This document shows positions 61,001-64,000 of a stretch of 64,000 bases of DNA, piece after piece; the first letter of the stretch is position 1, and every line of letters starts with the position of its first letter. The stretch is taken from contig NZ_CP134890.1 in assembly GCF_032098525.1 (NCBI RefSeq), forward strand, positions 1,302,001-1,366,000. The letters are read 5' to 3'. Below the pieces are notes generated by a model. That model was not told the DNA's origin, searched no databases, and saw nothing but the letters and a program-made list of their open reading frames with translations. Both the position numbers and the translations under genes were made by a program. The stretch is from Flavobacterium sp. PMTSA4. Its GTDB lineage: Bacteria > Bacteroidota > Bacteroidia > Flavobacteriales > Flavobacteriaceae.

Positions 61001-62389
61001 ATGAAATACGATATTATTGTTTTAGGAAGTGGTCCAGGCGGTTATGTAACTGCAATTCGTGCTTCACAATTAGGCTTTAAAGTTGCCGTTATTGAAAAAG
61101 AAAGTTTAGGTGGAATTTGTTTGAATTGGGGTTGTATTCCAACCAAAGCACTTTTAAAATCGGCCCAAGTTTTTGATTACCTAAAACATGCTTCAGATTA
61201 TGGATTGACTGTAAAAGAATTTGATAAAGATTTCTCAGCAGTTGTAAAACGTTCTCGTGATATAGCTGATGGAATGAGCAAAGGAGTTCAATTCTTAATG
61301 AAGAAAAATAAAATTGATGTAATTGATGGTTTTGGAAAAATAAAACCAGGCAAAAAAGTTGATGTAACTTCTGCTGATGGAAAAGTTACAGAGTATTCTG
61401 CTGACCATATAATCATTGCAACTGGCGCTCGTTCACGTGAATTACCAAATCTTCCACAAGATGGGAAAAAAGTAATTGGTTATCGTCAAGCAATGACATT
61501 GCCTACTCAACCTAAATCAATGATTGTAGTTGGTTCAGGTGCAATTGGTGTTGAATTTGCTCATTTTTATAACGCAATGGGAACAGAAGTTACCATAGTA
61601 GAATTTATGCCAAATGTTGTTCCGGTTGAAGATGAAGACATTTCAAAACAATTTGAACGTTCACTAAAAAAAGCTGGAATCAACATTATGACAAATTCAT
61701 CTGTTGAAAGAATTGATACTTCAGGAAACGGTGTAAAAGCTTTTGTAAAAACTCCAAAAGGAGAAGAAATTCTTGAGGCAGAAATTTTACTTTCAGCTGT
61801 AGGAATTAAAACAAATATTGAAAATATTGGTCTAGAAGAAGTTGGAATTGCAACAGATAAAGACAAAATTTTAGTAAATGCTTACAATCAAACCAACGTT
61901 CCTGGTTACTACGCTATTGGAGATGTTACTCCAGGTCAAGCTTTAGCTCACGTTGCTTCTGCTGAAGGTATTAACTGTGTTGAAAAAATTGCAGGTTTAC
62001 ACGTAGAACCAATTGACTATGGTAATATTCCTGGTTGTACTTATGCAACACCTGAAATTGCTTCTGTTGGCTTAACCGAAAAACAAGCTAAAGAAAAAGG
62101 ATACGAATTAAAAATTGGCAAATTTCCATTTACAGCATCAGGAAAAGCAAAAGCTGCTGGTACGCCAGATGGTTTTGTAAAAGTAATTTTTGATGCAAAA
62201 TATGGTGAATGGTTAGGTTGTCACATGATTGGTGCTGGCGTTACTGATATGATTGCAGAAGCAGTTGTTGCAAGAAAATTAGAAACAACTGGTCACGAAA
62301 TACTTAAAGCGGTTCATCCACATCCAACCATGAGTGAAGCTGTAATGGAAGCCGTTGCGGATGCTTATGGTGAAGTTATTCACTTGTAA
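61001..62389 (+). CDS. lpdA: Dihydrolipoyl dehydrogenase (E3)
   Basis: A 462-residue flavoprotein. FAD motif GSGPGGYVTAIRASQLG, redox disulfide GGICLNWGCIPTKALL, NAD motif VGSGAIGVEFAHFY, AIGDVTPGQALAHVASAEG, and the C-terminal His-Glu pair in VHPHPTMSEAVMEA. It reoxidises lipoamide in pyruvate and 2-oxoglutarate dehydrogenases and glycine cleavage. The E1/E2 genes are not adjacent. It ends in a strong terminator. Confidence 0.96.
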   Translation: MKYDIIVLGSGPGGYVTAIRASQLGFKVAVIEKESLGGICLNWGCIPTKALLKSAQVFDYLKHASDYGLTVKEFDKDFSAVVKRSRDIADGMSKGVQFLMKKNKIDVIDGFGKIKPGKKVDVTSADGKVTEYSADHIIIATGARSRELPNLPQDGKKVIGYRQAMTLPTQPKSMIVVGSGAIGVEFAHFYNAMGTEVTIVEFMPNVVPVEDEDISKQFERSLKKAGINIMTNSSVERIDTSGNGVKAFVKTPKGEEILEAEILLSAVGIKTNIENIGLEEVGIATDKDKILVNAYNQTNVPGYYAIGDVTPGQALAHVASAEGINCVEKIAGLHVEPIDYGNIPGCTYATPEIASVGLTEKQAKEKGYELKIGKFPFTASGKAKAAGTPDGFVKVIFDAKYGEWLGCHMIGAGVTDMIAEAVVARKLETTGHEILKAVHPHPTMSEAVMEAVADAYGEVIHL

Positions 62390-62410
62390 TAATTAAGAAT
62401 AAAATATTTT

Positions 62411-62446
62411 AAAGACCAACTTTTTAAAAAAAGTTGGTCTTTTTTG
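62411..62446 (+). terminator. Terminator of lpdA
   Basis: AAAGACCAACTTTTT / AAAAAGTTGGTCTTTTTT stem, 21 bp after the stop codon. Confidence 0.88.
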
Positions 62447-62542
62447 TTAAAAACTATTTTATTTTTCAGTAAATTTAAAATTATTATGTTCTAATTTTAT
62501 AGAAACAACCAAAAAACCAATATAATTTTAAATTTTACTACT

Positions 62543-63040
62543 ATGAAAAAAATAATTGCAAACGGATTCTTAGCACTCTTTTTTATTCTACTAACTGTAA
62601 GTTGTAATAAAACCAAAGCATCTTCTGGTTTTGATTCTGCTCCAAAAACCGAAACCAATCTAGAAGAAGTAAAGAATGCTGTAATTGGTGTTAACGAAAT
62701 ATTTGTAATAGCATTTAACAAAGGTGATGCAAACATGATGGCAGATTGTTATACAACAGATGCGAAATTTATGTTACCCAATGGAAAATCAGTTGTTGGA
62801 AAAGAAAATATTAAAGCACATTTTGAAAGCATGCTAGCAAAAGGAGTTCCAACCTTTGCATTAAAAACAACTGGAACTTGGGGTGATTCTGAAACTATGT
62901 CCGCTGAAATGGAATGGCTAATGGCCGACAAAGAAGGCAATGTAATTGACAACGGAAAAGCATTAGAAATTTTCAAAAAAGAAGACGGAAAGTGGAAAAT
63001 ATTTAGAGATATTTTCAATTCAGACAATCCAGTAAAATAA
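62543..63040 (+). CDS. SnoaL/DUF4440-like lipoprotein
   Basis: A 165-residue lipoprotein (LLTVSCNK lipobox). The mature part is a single NTF2-like domain (DUF4440/SnoaL): FNKGDANMMADCYTTDAKFM, LPNGKSVVGKENIKAHFESM and a C-terminal KKEDGKWKIFRDIFNSD. These small cone-shaped domains bind or act on small molecules. No catalytic set is certain. It stands alone, with a terminator on each side. Confidence 0.85.
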   Translation: MKKIIANGFLALFFILLTVSCNKTKASSGFDSAPKTETNLEEVKNAVIGVNEIFVIAFNKGDANMMADCYTTDAKFMLPNGKSVVGKENIKAHFESMLAKGVPTFALKTTGTWGDSETMSAEMEWLMADKEGNVIDNGKALEIFKKEDGKWKIFRDIFNSDNPVK

Positions 63041-63041
63041 T

Positions 63042-63070
63042 AAAAAAGGCTCACAATGTGAGCCTTTTTT
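63042..63070. terminator. Bidirectional terminator
   Basis: AAAAAAGGCTCACA / TGTGAGCCTTTTTT stem between the SnoaL-like lipoprotein gene and the convergent acyltransferase gene. Confidence 0.88.
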
Positions 63071-63084
63071 ATTTATAGTTTTTT

Positions 63085-63894
63085 CTACATCTGCCATTGA
63101 CGCAATCTATTTAAACGCTCTTGTTCTTCTATTTCTTCAGCAGGAATAACTTTCAAAAATGAAGGATGTTGCTCAATAGCATATTCAATTTTTTCAACAA
63201 TTTCTTCTATAGATTCATTGTCATAATCAATTTCAAGAGGTTCTTTAATAATAAACGATTGAAGAATATTTTTCTTTTTTACTCTCAAACCTTTTTTATC
63301 AAAAGCTCTTCGAAAACCGTCAATTACTATCGGAACAACAATTGGCTTATGTTGTTTAATGATATGTGCCGTTCCTTTTCTAACAGGTTTAAACGATTTG
63401 GTTGTTCCTTGAGGAAAAGTAATAACCCAACCATCATCTAAAGCAATTTTTATGTTTTCTGTATCATTAGGGTTTACTTCTCTTTTTTCTTTAACATCTT
63501 TTCCTCCTGAACGCCAAGTTCTCTCAACGGTTATAGCACCAACATATGCCAAAATTCTCGGCAATAATCCAGCTTTCATTGTTTCACTTGCAGCTACATA
63601 ATAAATATTCATTTTTGGTTGCCACAAATAGCCAACGTTTTTAATACTATCAACTCTTCCTGAAAGACTAGCATTAAAGACATGAAACATTGCTACAACA
63701 TCAGCAAAATAGGTTTGATGGTTTGATATAAAAAGTACATTTTTATCGGGAAGTGAAGTAATAATTTCAGAACCTTCTATTTGAAGTTCATTAAATCCGC
63801 GATATCTTCTGTGGGTTAAAACCCCAAAGATTCTAATTAACCATTTTTTGATAAAAAGAATATGACCAAAAGGATTTCTTTTAAATAATCCCAT
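63085..63894 (-). CDS. 1-acyl-glycerol-3-phosphate acyltransferase-like protein (PlsC family)
   Basis: A 269-residue acyltransferase. The HxxxxD motif is in FISNHQTYFADVV, the glycerol-phosphate/lyso-lipid site in FPQGTTKSFKPVRKGTAHI (usual EGT replaced by QGT), and VVPIVIDGFRRAF follows. It transfers an acyl chain to a lyso-lipid at the inner membrane; the exact substrate is unknown. It is 46 bp downstream of the truncated NUDIX gene at the window edge. Confidence 0.9.
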   Translation of the reverse strand: MGLFKRNPFGHILFIKKWLIRIFGVLTHRRYRGFNELQIEGSEIITSLPDKNVLFISNHQTYFADVVAMFHVFNASLSGRVDSIKNVGYLWQPKMNIYYVAASETMKAGLLPRILAYVGAITVERTWRSGGKDVKEKREVNPNDTENIKIALDDGWVITFPQGTTKSFKPVRKGTAHIIKQHKPIVVPIVIDGFRRAFDKKGLRVKKKNILQSFIIKEPLEIDYDNESIEEIVEKIEYAIEQHPSFLKVIPAEEIEEQERLNRLRQWQM

Positions 63895-63939
63895 TATTTT
63901 TTGAGTTTTTAGACTTACAAAAATAGGAAAACTAATGGT

Positions 63940-64000
63940 TTACAACACCATTTTTAGGGTTTCTTTTAACTCACTCAATATCATGGCCGTTGCTCCCCAA
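63940..64000 (-). CDS. C-terminal fragment of a NUDIX hydrolase (CoA pyrophosphatase-like)
   Basis: The last 19 residues of a gene that continues past the window: WGATAMILSELKETLKMVL and a TAA at 63940-63942. The W-G-x-T-A-x-I-L pattern is the C-terminal signature of NUDIX CoA pyrophosphatases (NudL-like). The Nudix box itself is outside the window, so the call rests on a short match. Confidence 0.5.
   Translation of the reverse strand, partial: WGATAMILSELKETLKMVL

Overview
The window looks like a chromosomal segment of a Flavobacteriaceae bacterium, most likely Flavobacterium. The DNA is AT-rich. Clear -7 elements follow the Bacteroidota pattern TAnnTTTG, and Shine-Dalgarno sequences are mostly absent. 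Typical lineage genes are present: a type IX secretion sorting domain, an LptD-like protein, DUF4293, a Rho with a long disordered N-terminal insert, and paired Amidase_3 enzymes with SPOR-like tails. Only one structured RNA gene was recognised, the small SRP RNA. No tRNA, rRNA, CRISPR array, transposase or integrase gene was seen.

Layout. Positions 1-3713 hold an ECF sigma factor, a membrane protein, a TraB/GumN protein and the pyrR-pyrB pyrimidine pair. Positions 3835-4276 are a strictly phased 21-bp tandem repeat with no credible gene, followed by a large secreted FG-GAP/VCBS protein. Positions 6775-13545 are the most unusual part: small plus-strand genes, mostly of unknown function, each closed at its 3' end by a repeated 120-135 bp element. 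Each element has outer GCTAAC/GTTAGC-type arms, an asymmetric unpaired spacer and an inner stem showing compensatory base changes between copies. This is attC-like architecture, so the region resembles an integron-type cassette array without an integrase in view.

Positions 13665-21173 form a signalling island: a CheY-like regulator, a four-PAS histidine kinase, an Hpt protein and a LytTR response regulator. On its two sides lie two related secreted-protein genes, one intact with a T9SS sorting domain and one decayed with three frameshifts. Upstream of both there are three 9-bp direct repeats at exactly 21-bp spacing, with the -7 TTTG exactly 36 bp beyond the last repeat. This is a strong candidate operator for the LytTR regulator. 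Positions 21822-24031 hold a small accessory module: an XRE regulator facing three genes, two of them paralogues.

From about 24.3 kb onward the content is mostly core. It includes a GH3-beta-lactamase fusion lipoprotein, an Fe-S oxidoreductase pair, an MlaD-like protein, two amidases, LptD, RidA and a cation/proton antiporter. A YbiT-like ABC-F protein and an RND efflux operon follow; the operon has its own MarR/GbsR-type regulator and a palindromic operator. Then come a transaldolase-like aldolase, an SDR, a dipeptide epimerase, the SRP RNA and a glutamine cyclotransferase. The right end carries dnaK (with a sigma-54-like upstream element), rho, a phosphoesterase, truA, an MsbA-like exporter, lpdA, a small lipoprotein and a PlsC-like acyltransferase. 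Convergent gene pairs are usually separated by strong rho-independent terminators.
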